From: Dichomitus squalens LYAD-421 SS1
Taxonomy: Eukaryota; Basidiomycota; Agaricomycetes; Polyporales; Polyporaceae
Direction: 5' to 3'
Length of the DNA: 64,000 bases
Assembly (NCBI RefSeq): GCF_000275845.1
Contig: NW_006766886.1
Coordinates: 419,573-483,572 of the forward strand
Positions 55,410-64,000 of this stretch are shown here, piece after piece; positions within the stretch are counted from its first letter, which is position 1, and each line of letters begins with the position of its first letter. Under the pieces are notes generated by a model. The model was not told the origin of the DNA. It worked only from the letters and a program-made list of their open reading frames with translations, and did no database searches. The position numbers were made by a program, and so were the translations under genes.

Positions 55410-55758
55410 ATGCCCATAGACGAAGCCCGTGTGTCAGAATACAAAGGTGCGCCCCCATTCCGCCTCTCAGCAATGCGACGCCGACCTGAGGCATGTGACA
55501 GCACGTCTCGCCGAGCGCGAGCAAATCTTGCGCGAGTCCTGGATTCGCACTATGGAGGCGAAGCTCGTCCGCGACCAACTCGACCACTGCTACCAGAGCG
55601 AGGGCGTGAACCACCTGGAGAGCTGTAAGGACCTTCGGGAGCGCTATCTGGATATGTTAAAGGAGAACAGGGTGAGTAGCGCTGGCTACCGTTCTGTGCG
55701 CTTTGTGTTGACGTTGAACGTTCCGCAGGTGAAGGGTTACAAGAACATCGACGTATAG
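55410..55758 (+). CDS. NADH:ubiquinone oxidoreductase 12 kDa-type subunit (NDUFB10-like)
   Basis: Accessory subunit of mitochondrial complex I membrane arm. The clear part reads CDADLRHVTARLAEREQIL, RESWIRTMEAKLVRDQLDHC, YQSEGVNHLESCKDLRERYL and DMLKENR. Then an intron with donor GTGAGT leads to VKGYKNIDV and the TAG at 55756-55758. The cysteine pairs and ESCKDLRERY-type segment fit the twin-cysteine small subunits imported into the intermembrane space. The 5' end is tentative: MPIDEAR at 55410, then a short intron of about 40 bases (donor GTGTCA, weak) ending in CTCTCAG, gives the correct frame; reading straight through does not. Around 85-90 residues, within the family's usual size. Confidence 0.78.
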
Positions 55759-56071
55759 ATGCACATGTAATGCTAGCCTCGCTCCTCCTCTCATCTATAT
55801 CGCTATGTGGCATATCTCGCATTCTCCTTCGTGCATATTCCTCCACCTGCGGGACGTGCAACACATACATCATCCGACGGTTATGACAAACAGCGATCTC
55901 GCCTGAGAGGAAGGCATGATGCGAAGTTTTGCAATGCAAGTAGGGCCGCATTATACATTAGATATAACCCAACCGAAATATGGCACGCCGCGGCGCGTGC
56001 AGTGCCACTTTTGCGTCCGTGTCCCGTACGATAGCATGGAAATCCCCACTCATGCCCAGACTCTGTATTAT
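55759..56071. other. Convergent intergenic region complex I subunit / TRAP-alpha
   Basis: 313 bases expected to hold two 3' untranslated regions. Nothing else was seen. Confidence 0.4.
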
Positions 56072-57276
56072 CTACTTCTTGGCCTTGCGCCTCCTGCCCT
56101 CATTGCCGCTCTCGACTCCACTCGCCTCGTCCCCGCTAGTCACAGCACCGGAAGCCTTAGGCTTCTTCGCCTTCTTGAGGTGGTGCTCGGGAATCCACTC
56201 CTCCTGGTAGCCGCCCGCGCCGGTCGCGGTAACGGTGCCAACAGGGGCAGAGGGTTGCGGGATCTTGCGCTTCTTGGGCTGGGGAGCGAGCGTGAGGTAG
56301 GTGTAATAGCCAAGGCCGCCGAGGAGACCAGTAACGATGACATAAGTCAAGAGCCTGAGATGGGAGAAGATCTGTTAGCAGGCATAGTTGAGGGCGCGAG
56401 ATGGGGCACGAACAGCTTGAAGTCGAAAATAGAAGACTCGGGCTCGACGACTGTGATGATGGAGTCGTAGGCGGTGACACGGTAGGTCTTGCCCTAGAGG
56501 CATTGTGAGGACGATCACGGAGACGTTATCATAGGGAAACATACATCAACGACGTGCTCAATCCAGATGTTCAACTTGTATTCGCCCGGCTACGAAATAT
56601 CTTGCGTCAGAACGCCATTAGTAGACGATTGATGTGAAGCTTCGCACCTTGAATCTAGTAGAACCAGTCAGTATGCACATCGTCTGCGTCTGACGGTATG
56701 GGCCGGTACTCACTCGCTGTGGAACGCAAAGGGCAACTGGAGAGGAGCACCCTCGATGAGGGGGATAGGGTAGTCCGTCTTCGTCAACTACGCATGCGGA
56801 GATTGGATGAGCTTACGAGCAGCAGAAGAGAACGCGACATCATCATACATTCTTGACCAGCCTGTCCGTTTGCGCGTTGTGGAGAGACCCGGCGATGTTC
56901 TTGAGCGTCACATTACGATCGGCTTCCTTGCTCTCGATGGCCACGAAGAGCGCGTTCCGCTCGCCGTTCACGACCTCTACAGGTTGCCCGTAGCGACGTC
57001 ATCAGCTCGGAGAATGCACGATAGAGAAGTCAGAGAGAACGCACGACCAAAAGCGTTGGTTTCCGGGAATTGAGCAAATGCCAGGACCACCGGCTCGTCG
57101 GCTTCCGACTCGCCAGGAGCTACACGGGAGGAAGGATAGTCATGAAAGGAGGAACAGCTGAGGTTAAGCGTCCGTATGACATGCGCGCGGATGAGCAAGG
57201 GCTACGCACAAGCCACAACATCTTGCAGTAGGGCAAGAGTGCCGACAAGAAGACCAAGTAGACTGAAGAGACGCAT
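56072..57276 (-). CDS. Translocon-associated protein alpha (TRAP-alpha / SSR1; Irc22-like)
   Basis: Endoplasmic reticulum membrane protein that works beside the Sec61 translocon. A signal peptide starts at 57276 (MRLFSLLGLLVGTLALLQDV). The luminal beta-rich domain follows in short exons: ADEPVVLAFAQFPETNAFG, VVNGERNALFVAIESKE, LKNIAGSLHNAQTD, LIEGAPLQLPFAFHS, PGEYKLNIWIEHVVDG and YRVTAYDSIITVVEPESSIF. One transmembrane segment follows (LLTYVIVTGLLGGLGYYTYL), then a cytosolic lysine-rich tail (APQPKKRKIPQPS, KKAKKPKASG) ending RRRKAKK at 56072. About eight short introns. Domain order and topology match the family; the yeast relative is called Irc22. No broken motif was seen. Confidence 0.9.
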
Positions 57277-58113
57277 CCTGAGCCAGTCCAGTGCCAGAAA
57301 AGAAGAGTTTAAGGAGAGAGAGCGCGGAGCTGGTCTTGCCTTCGGTGCCACGTCCGCTTGCCTTCTTTGGCAATGCAGATCCAAAGGCACGTGGTGGCGA
57401 GGAGAGGGTGCGTCGAGCGCCTGTTAGGTGCTTAGACTCCCGCATGCGCTCAGAAAGGCACAAGTCGATATAGGGTTATGGGGATAGCTTCACGATATAT
57501 AGAGCAGCTGCCGCGGCAGGCATTCTATTTCATCTACTAGAGACAAGTCGACGAAAATGGGAGGCAAGACGCAATAACCAGCCGTTTCTTGGGACTGTTG
57601 TTTAGAACTTAGACCACGTCGAAAAAGGTCACCTTGCGCCTCCCCTTTCCTTGGACTTTTCTCCAGTAGAAAACGTCTGGATGCCTGTCGTGTGCACACT
57701 CTCAAGGCCATCATCTACTAGACCCTGGACGGTCTGAACGGTATCGCCAACCTTCAAGCTGATCCCAAACTTCTGTGGCGAGTGATGGCGACGATGGTGC
57801 AGTGTCTAGTCCCCTTCAATGAGCGAGACGCATGTCAAGCATTGTGCATGCGAATGCTACGCACAAGCGGAGTGCTAGAACCTGTCAACGACAACAACTC
57901 CATGTTCAGAAGGCTATCTAAGTAAGGACGCTGGGGCTGCTGGGACGCAAAACGACGAGAACCACGATCGAGACCGTGGCACGCACATGTTCCGTGTCTT
58001 TTCTACGAGCAAGAACAACACAGACTAGCGAGGTGACGATTGGATATTCTGCGATCGAACTGGAACCTACAACGTACACAATGACCCGCAAGGGGCCCCC
58101 AAACCAGGAATGA
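57277..58113. other. Region between TRAP-alpha start and Swd2 end
   Basis: It holds the TRAP-alpha promoter on its left. A plus-strand frame at 57724-57924 stays open for 66 codons (LDGLNGIANLQADPKLLW) and a minus-strand frame at about 57612-57780 is also open; neither has a family match, and both are short enough to arise by chance. Confidence 0.35.
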
Positions 58114-59514
58114 TCACTTTTTCTTTAGGAGCTCCTTTGCAAGCTCTTCCGGATCTCCAGCCTGGTCCGGCAGCCAGAACGCCTAGATTGCCGATGGCCT
58201 CAGACCCTGTAACACAAATGCAACAATACGAAGCATCACTCACAAGCTCTGCCCCTGCCGAAGCCATCATTGCCAATCTTGGATTGAACTTCACGCATCT
58301 CGATGGACCGGGGTGTCCCTCTAACACCGCGGCGGGAGGAATGACGAGCGGCTCCGCCTTCGTGTTGATTGGGCCTTGTTTCGCCGGCAGGATTGAGACG
58401 TCCCACAAGACGATCTTCCCGTCTGCGCTTCCACTCAGCACATACCTGCTGTCGGGAGTCCATGATACCTCCTCCCCACTGCAACCGCGCTGGGGCTCTA
58501 TGGAGAGAGGTGCATCCGGTCGCCGGCGCTCAAGCCCCACGTGTCCCACGAGCTTCGCGAGCAAGTGCCCTTCGAACGCGTCCATAAGGTAGTGCGCGTC
58601 GCCTGAACAGCCGACGAGGAGATATTTGCCGTTTGTCGAGAAGGCGAGAGATGTCATGTAGATCGCGCGGGGCGGGAAGGTGACTTTGGACAAAGTGGGA
58701 TCCTCGAGAGTGATCGTCAAGAAAGGTGCCTTGTCGAAGTTAGCTTGGTCGTAGAGCAGTATACGAGAGTATTGGTTGATTCCAACAGCGAACACGAGCC
58801 CTGACGCGTCGTATGCGACCACAGGTGACGCGGGGAGGTTGAGCAATCCGCGACAATTCGGTGAGCGGAGGTCCCACAGACGTACGGTCTTGTCCAGCGA
58901 CCCGGACATGAATCCGTCATCTACTGGAGACATCTCGAGGGAGATGACGCGTCCTTTGTGACCCTTGAAGTACTGTAGGTACTTATTGTCGTGTAGGGAA
59001 TGGTAGCGGACGGTATCATCCTCCTTCGTGGAGGCATGCAGGATCGCAGTGTTTTTATGCGTGAATCGGGGGAGGTCTACTCCATACTTCTTGGAGTACA
59101 GAATTTTCACCTGTCTGGCGAGAGCGAGACCAAGGCCGTAGTCAGTTTGCGCCACTGGCTACGTGAGACTGAAGGAACTCGCTTGCCGGATTTGCAGCTA
59201 TACAGCCGGAATGTCTCATCTTCCCCAGCAGTAATTACCTGGTCTCCTCTATCATCAAAGCTCAGTCCTGTAATGTGCCTTGGGCCCTGCTGTGCCTGGG
59301 GCGAACGCGAACCCTGACCAGGTGAAGGCGGCGTATGAGGCTCGACGGCAGTTTTGAACACCTTCGCAGGCTTCAGCTTGCTCTATCGCACGGACTTAGA
59401 TATCGCGACTTAAAGACACAAGCAAGCAAATACCATGAGAGCAGTAGTCAGAGCCAGTGAGGCCGGAGTGTCATTGTGACTAGTCGCCGTCGTCGTTGTA
59501 GATGGCGGAGGCAT
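58114..59514 (-). CDS. SWD2: WD40 protein Swd2 / WDR82 (COMPASS and CPF subunit)
   Basis: Seven-bladed WD40 protein that serves in the Set1/COMPASS histone H3K4 methyltransferase and in the cleavage/polyadenylation factor, linking transcription to termination. The start at 59514 gives MPPPSTTTTATSHNDTPASL, then after an intron SKLKPAKVFKTAVEPHTPPS. The WD repeats include GLSFDDRGDQVITAGEDETF, RLYSCKSGK, LYSKKYGVDLPRFTHKN, YLQYFKGHKGRVISLEMSPV, FMSGSLDKTVRLWDLRSPNC, YLLVGCSGDAHYLMDAFEGH and VLSGSADGKIVLWDV. The last exon reads AFWLPDQAGDPEELAKELLK and ends KK at 58114-58116. All repeats are recognisable and in order. It is divergent from RPB5 with only 126 bases between the starts. Confidence 0.94.
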
Positions 59515-59640
59515 GGCAGAGTGGTTTGGCGCTTGAGCCGCGTCCGCGACGTCGTCGGTCGAGGACGCATTCGGCAGAAATTTCGAGCGTCTGCGCACTA
59601 TTACCCCGCTTTCGCCTCTACCACCACACCACACACTGCT
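59515..59640. promoter_or_regulatory. 126-bp bidirectional promoter of Swd2 and RPB5
   Basis: The ATG codons of two divergent genes for Pol II transcription lie 126 bases apart, so one short region must drive both. No TATA box was seen. Confidence 0.7.
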
Positions 59641-60874
59641 ATGGCCAGCCCCGGCGAGCAAGAGGAGTCCGCGAGGTTATGGAAGGTGAATAGGACTATA
59701 CACGAGTTGGTCAAGGACAGGGTGAGTAAGTTGCACGCTGCATCACTATCGCGCCCGTTGAACCAAGCGCGGATTATACTAGGGATTCCAGGTCGCCGAC
59801 GACGAAATAAACATGGACTTAGCCACCTTTCGCTCACACTACGCTAGTCAAAGCGGAACAGTAGAGTGAGTAGTCGCAAATCCTGCTTGCCTATGCACGC
59901 TTGTAAGCAAGCCGTCCTGGGACGCCGAGTTCAGTGAAGCTTGGGTCTGCTATACCTCCTTCCGGATAAAAAAAATTGGCCGCGCTGTGAACTCTCTAGC
60001 GTCTTGCTGAGCGTAACAGCTCCGCTCAACGGATCAGACGTACTTTTGTTGCTGTATACAAATATAAACCTTGCTTAGGCTCGTGCGTACACGCCAGATA
60101 CCCACGATGGCAAGGTACTGCACCTTCCGAGCCCCTGGATGTGTGCAAGATGGAAGAGTCATCCCTCTCTTTTGCTCATGTGCTAGTGTGTTGTGTCGAA
60201 ATGCTGATGGCCTTGCAGCCGGAGTCAGCTCAACTTCTTCACGAACCATCGGGACAACCCTATGTTGCAGATATTCATTTTCTTCACCGACGAGAAGAGC
60301 GTGGGAGTCAAGACAATGCGAAAGTGAGTGTCTGGAGTTGTGCTACTTCCTGCGTGCAGAACCTTAATCGCCAGTTGCGTCAGATTGCTTGGAATCCTTG
60401 AAGAGAAGAACATCCAGCAGGGAATTATCGTGTTCCCGGGCAATATGACTCCTTCTGCGCGGAAAGTGAGCGTTTTAGTTGAGTGGACCACACCCGCCAC
60501 ACATGATGACATGGATTATACCCGCAGGTTATCGTAGCCATGGCGTCACAATACAAGCTGGAGGAGTTCTCGGAGTCCGACTTACTGGTCAACATCACCC
60601 ACCACACGCTAGTGCCGAGGCATGAGCTTCTCACGCCAGAACAGAAGAAGGAACTACTGGAGACCTAGTGCGTATATGGCGTCACACTCTCCGGCCTCAT
60701 TACAGCAGTTTGCTCATCGCACCTTGAAGCCGGCTGAAGGAGACGCAACTTCCTCGTATCCAACTGGCCGATCCGGTTGCGCGCTATTACGGTCTTAAAC
60801 GGGGCAACGTTGTCAAAATCACCCGCCCGAGTGAGACGTCCGGACGTTACGCCAGCTACCGGATTTGTTTCTAG
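59641..60874 (+). CDS. RPB5: RNA polymerase subunit Rpb5 (ABC27), shared by Pol I, II and III
   Basis: Shared subunit of the three nuclear RNA polymerases, in the lower jaw. Six exons can be placed: 59641-59721, 59783-59865, 60219-60323, 60384-60465, 60528-60667 and 60730-60874, together 211 codons plus stop, close to the yeast length. The N-terminal jaw domain starts [20 protein letters not shown], then [36 protein letters not shown] and [14 protein letters not shown]. The assembly domain has [48 protein letters not shown] and the C-terminus [19 protein letters not shown]. All junctions are GT-AG and keep frame. The second intron (353 bases) is unusually long for this locus. It is intact. 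Confidence 0.97.
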
Positions 60875-62978
60875 CTTCTGCATATTTTATTAGGCCGCCG
60901 TTCATGTGCCACTGTTCGTCGCACTGCGTCCCCGCGTTCTCGTTAGGTGACCGTTGGGCCCTGCCCTGCCTACCAGGGATTCGAGTCCGGCCGTTTCCTT
61001 GCCATCGCTCCATCATCGATCATTGCCTGCTATGTAGCCATTTTCTCTCAAGCTGTCGCCAGCTTCTGCATTGTATAATCCTCGAAACCGCCGTTTTCAA
61101 ATCAGCATTCCTTCAAAGACAGCCGAATACACATTGTGATCTGTCTGATGGTTTGCGCTTTCCCCCTTACCAGAAGTCGTGAGTTCTACGTTGAGCTACG
61201 GGTGAGTGGTCCACCGAAGGTTGTATGACCCTCTTTGTGTTACGCTAATACACGACCAATGCTATAAAATCACAGTATATCGGGCCTATCGAGGGAAAAC
61301 ACAACGGAGTCTCACGTACTGTTCGGCCCAATCTTGATCAGGGGGTAAGTAGCGCTTGTCTGACATGTCTGCGTGCTTAACAGGAGTGAAGTGCTAGCAA
61401 CCGATGGATAAGGTAATCTTTAACCCGCCCAGATCTTGCTCAATTGACAACATACTCCGTGCTCCTGTTGGACGGTCAAAAGAAGTGAACGAGTAGCGTG
61501 TGGTTCATGTGTATGTGTTCGCGCGTCTTTCTTTGTTTGGACATACAATGACCACTTCCGCTCGATATGGATAGTTCGACCCGCTGACAGACGCGTCTAC
61601 TTTGGGGCTCGGGGCTGCTCAATTGAAGATTAGCCGACTGTCTGCTGTAATGCTCGCCCCTTGTTGCTACGGGTTGTTCGACCCCGACGAGGCTGATAGA
61701 TCTCTGCCACGGTTATGAGGACTACGTCTATTCCGCGAGTTCATGGCGCGTCTAGAAGTCCTGTGGTGGCTGTTCTTTCATTCTTCATGGGCAGGCTGAA
61801 CGCTGATATTATGTTACCGAACAACGCGTTGCCTGGGTTTCAAGTAGCAGGTGACACTTGGCCGATGTTACCTGTTTACGATTCGTGACCGAAGATCGCT
61901 CCCGAATCAAAGTATTCCCCCCTTTTACTCCCGGCTCGACCCTGAATACTGCTAGCCACAATCGTACTTCCGGGGCCAAGGATCTCTCCGCTATGTTGGT
62001 GTGAGCTAGGTATTGCTACAACATATGTGCCAAGCGTCAACCACAGTGAATGCTTGTCAAAAGTTCGTCGAGGTTGCCGCTGTTCGCTCCCACTGCTGCT
62101 AGAGGACAGGTCGCTGTGACATCAGCGGTTTCTTCCGGTGCGGCATCAAATTGATAACCGACCTGAACTTAGCACGCCCTTCACGACCGGTAACGTTTGA
62201 GTGATCTATTGACGGCAGCCCTAAGTTTATGACAGTGGTGAGCGATTCTCGCAATACTCTTTCTGTATTAGGCGAGCTCTACGCTGAACATTGATCGGCA
62301 GCCGTAGCTATAAACGACATGCAACATCATCCGGATCCCGCTGTGGCACGAAAGTTCTAACGCAACGTTAACCCTCGAAGCCTGAATATGGCAAATATCA
62401 GCACCACAGTGCGCGGCCAGCCAGGAACAAATTATCGTAACGACTTCTCGACAATCTCTCATGCTCTAGGAATACTCTTTGCCAAGAGTGGTGTGGCAGT
62501 ACATCGGGGCGCGCTAGCAGATGACCCATCATTTGCTAGTCACCCATCGTAATGAGCTGCCCTGGGCATGGCACCGTATTCTACTATCCTGTCACCAGCC
62601 GCTCTAGCTAGCTATCTTCTTTTACTCGCGACTCTCGGACTCACACGGACCCCGCATGAGGACTACCGCTCCAATCAGATAGGGACTTTGCTCCGCAAGA
62701 CAGGGCGCTCCGATTCCATGGAATCGAGTGAAACACAGGTATGCGGCTTTAGCAACCAATCTCAATCTCACTGATGAAACACGCACCAGGTCAGGGGCAG
62801 TAGCATTGATAAGCTCTCAGCTCAGACGTACAAGGGCCAATCGCCGCATTCATAGTGGCGCTGTCAGTCTTTTCAGACTTGTTCAGGGTCGAATAAACGC
62901 TTTGTGAGCAATCAGTGAAGAGCAGTAGCATCGGTTGTCTTTGGTATCGAGGGTCACGAGAGAGGAGGGGCATAGAAT
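60875..62978. other. 2.1 kb gene-poor stretch
   Basis: No recognisable gene, tRNA or repeat. Frames are short and evenly broken by stops, and composition is more balanced than the coding regions. A T-loop-like GATTCGAGTCC at about 60978 lacks stem partners. Confidence 0.4.
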
Positions 62979-63143
62979 ATGTCCAACGGTGAGTGGTCGG
63001 CCGTTTCTATCGGTACATTTCAGTGATGTGACCTATTGGACCTAGAATGGGAGCTAGTACCGGAGGATGCGAGTGCAGAACCGCGTCCCAACACAGGATT
63101 TGGTCCTCTGTACCGAGATCCTCTTCCCATCACACAACTATAA
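62979..63143 (+). CDS. Possible 36-codon two-exon ORF upstream of the terpene synthase
   Basis: Exon 62979-62988 (ATG TCC AAC G) has a GTGAGT donor and the next exon begins at 63046 after a CCTAG acceptor. Joined, they read MSNEWELVPEDASAEPRP followed by NTGFGPLYRDPLPITQL and a TAA at 63141-63143. I do not recognise it. It could be a small peptide gene, the start of a gene broken by later mutation, or chance. Not supported beyond splice consensus and an acidic, coding-like composition. Confidence 0.25.
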
Positions 63144-63756
63144 TCGTCTCTTAGGCGGTACGTATCTCAATTGAATCTGCGATACTGTGCATTGATCGGC
63201 GCGTTCCTATTTGAAGGTCGCACTGTCACAGTGCCCGCCTCGCTGCGTCTCGTACAGTATTGTCGAAATCCCTGAGAAACCTGTCCCACTGGTTGAAGTG
63301 TAACGTGTTCTTAGGTCAACTATAAAAATATATACGAGTTGCCGTAAAGAAACCGGCGCTGTTCCTTGCGACACCCGGTAAGTCGGATCTGAGTCACTTA
63401 TGACGACCCTTGTACACTGACATATGACCTGACTAGCGTATCTCAGGGCTGTGCAGTCGGCAATACAACCCGAATGAGATCTCCCAGGCATCTGCATCGA
63501 TGATCCATTCATTTCTGACCAAGCCCTGGCGTAACCGTGCGACGGGAGATGCGCGGCAACGAGTGGCAATCTCAGGACGACAGCAGCCTTGCCGGCGTGA
63601 AGCCGATCATACTGCGGTGCGGCTCCATACATGGTGTGTGACTGAAGCCCATGTCGGATTAGGGATGTCTACACTGAATCGTTTGTGCGGGTGAGCGACG
63701 TGTCGTCGTCAACTGTCGGGTCCGACACTGCCATTTGTGTCGTTGTGATGAAGGAA
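63144..63756. promoter_or_regulatory. Upstream region of the terpene synthase gene
   Basis: About 600 bases before the TATA box at 63757; no gene was recognised. Confidence 0.4.
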
Positions 63757-63764
63757 TATATAAA
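63757..63764 (+). promoter_or_regulatory. TATA box of the sesquiterpene synthase gene
   Basis: TATATAAA lies 74 bases before the ATG at 63831, consistent with a regulated promoter. Confidence 0.7.
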
Positions 63765-63830
63765 GTGGAACGCAACCAGCTAGAATACCATTGACAGTGT
63801 GTTCTCGACGTTCTACCCCACCACATCGCC

Positions 63831-64000
63831 ATGTCCTCATCGCAATTCACTCTCCCGGACCTCGTTGCAGTCTGTCCCTTCCGAATTTCGACCAGCCCAC
63901 ACTACGAGAAGGCGTCCTCCGAGTCTCGTGCGTGGGTCAATCGGTACCAACTCTTTCGTGGCAAGAAGCTCGCCTACTTCCTGAGTGGCAGCAATGAGCT
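63831..64000 (+). CDS. Sesquiterpene synthase, 5' part only (truncated by window edge)
   Basis: First 56 residues of a class I terpene cyclase that would convert farnesyl diphosphate to a sesquiterpene hydrocarbon. The N-terminus reads MSSSQFTLPDLVAVCPF, then STSPHYEKASSESRAWVNRY, then the start of the next helix KKLAYFLSGSNEL. This is the pattern of basidiomycete sesquiterpene synthases close to the protoilludene type (clade III): FTLPDL, CPF, NPHY-like SPHY, ESRAWVN. The metal-binding aspartate motif and NSE triad lie beyond the window. No intron is needed in the visible part. The identity of the product cannot be judged from this piece. Confidence 0.85.
   Translation, partial: MSSSQFTLPDLVAVCPFRISTSPHYEKASSESRAWVNRYQLFRGKKLAYFLSGSNE

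Noticed and set aside
57724..57924. 66-codon plus-strand open frame between TRAP-alpha and Swd2
   Set aside because: Length is within chance expectation for six frames, the opposite strand is open too, and there is no family match.
60970..60995. T-loop-like GATTCGAGTCC
   Set aside because: Flanking bases do not form a T stem and no A box or cloverleaf can be drawn.

Overview
This window reads as nuclear DNA of an agaricomycete basidiomycete, plausibly a polypore-like fungus. The coding regions are cut by many short GT-AG introns (mostly about 50-65 bases), some exons are only 6-30 bases long, and both strands are used. The proteins are eukaryotic and fungal in type. The partial gene at the right edge looks like a basidiomycete sesquiterpene synthase. 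There are no operons, CRISPR arrays or insertion sequences, and I recognise no transposon ORF.

Left part (1-21.9 kb): after about 1.5 kb without a recognisable gene come the TFIIH helicase XPB/Ssl2 (-), divergent from the branchpoint-bridging protein SF1/BBP (+). Next are a 25S rRNA cytosine-5 methyltransferase (NSUN5/Rcm1, -), a class A DnaJ co-chaperone (+), an isoprenylcysteine methyltransferase-family protein (+), a full-length single-chain urease (-), a disordered hypothetical protein (+) and a small secreted thaumatin-like protein (+).

Middle part (21.9-45.5 kb): a gene-poor 3.4 kb stretch precedes a thioredoxin-fold protein (-), an intron-containing tRNA-Ala(UGC) (-), a DUF1295/steroid-reductase-like membrane protein (-) divergent from a GFA/CENP-V-type zinc protein (+), a hypothetical protein (-), a MYST histone acetyltransferase with a double PHD finger (-), a LAMMER/CLK kinase (+) and a secreted A1 aspartic protease (-).

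Right part (46-64 kb): a peroxisomal crotonase (-), an unusual stand-alone indole-3-glycerol-phosphate synthase (-), an aldo/keto reductase (-), two convergent paralogous multi-spanning membrane proteins, a complex I 12 kDa-type subunit (+), TRAP-alpha (-), the COMPASS/CPF subunit Swd2 (-) sharing a 126-base divergent promoter with RNA polymerase subunit Rpb5 (+), about 2 kb without genes, a possible 36-codon two-exon ORF, and the first exon(s) of a sesquiterpene synthase running off the edge.

Most genes are housekeeping. Several act in transcription and mRNA maturation (XPB, Rpb5, Swd2, MYST HAT, SF1, LAMMER kinase). The accessory genes (thaumatin-like, aspartic protease, terpene synthase, membrane paralogs, lone IGPS) are scattered among them. 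Exon boundaries were called by eye from splice consensus and family similarity, so internal coordinates are approximate unless stated. No sequence resembling a toxin or virus gene was recognised.
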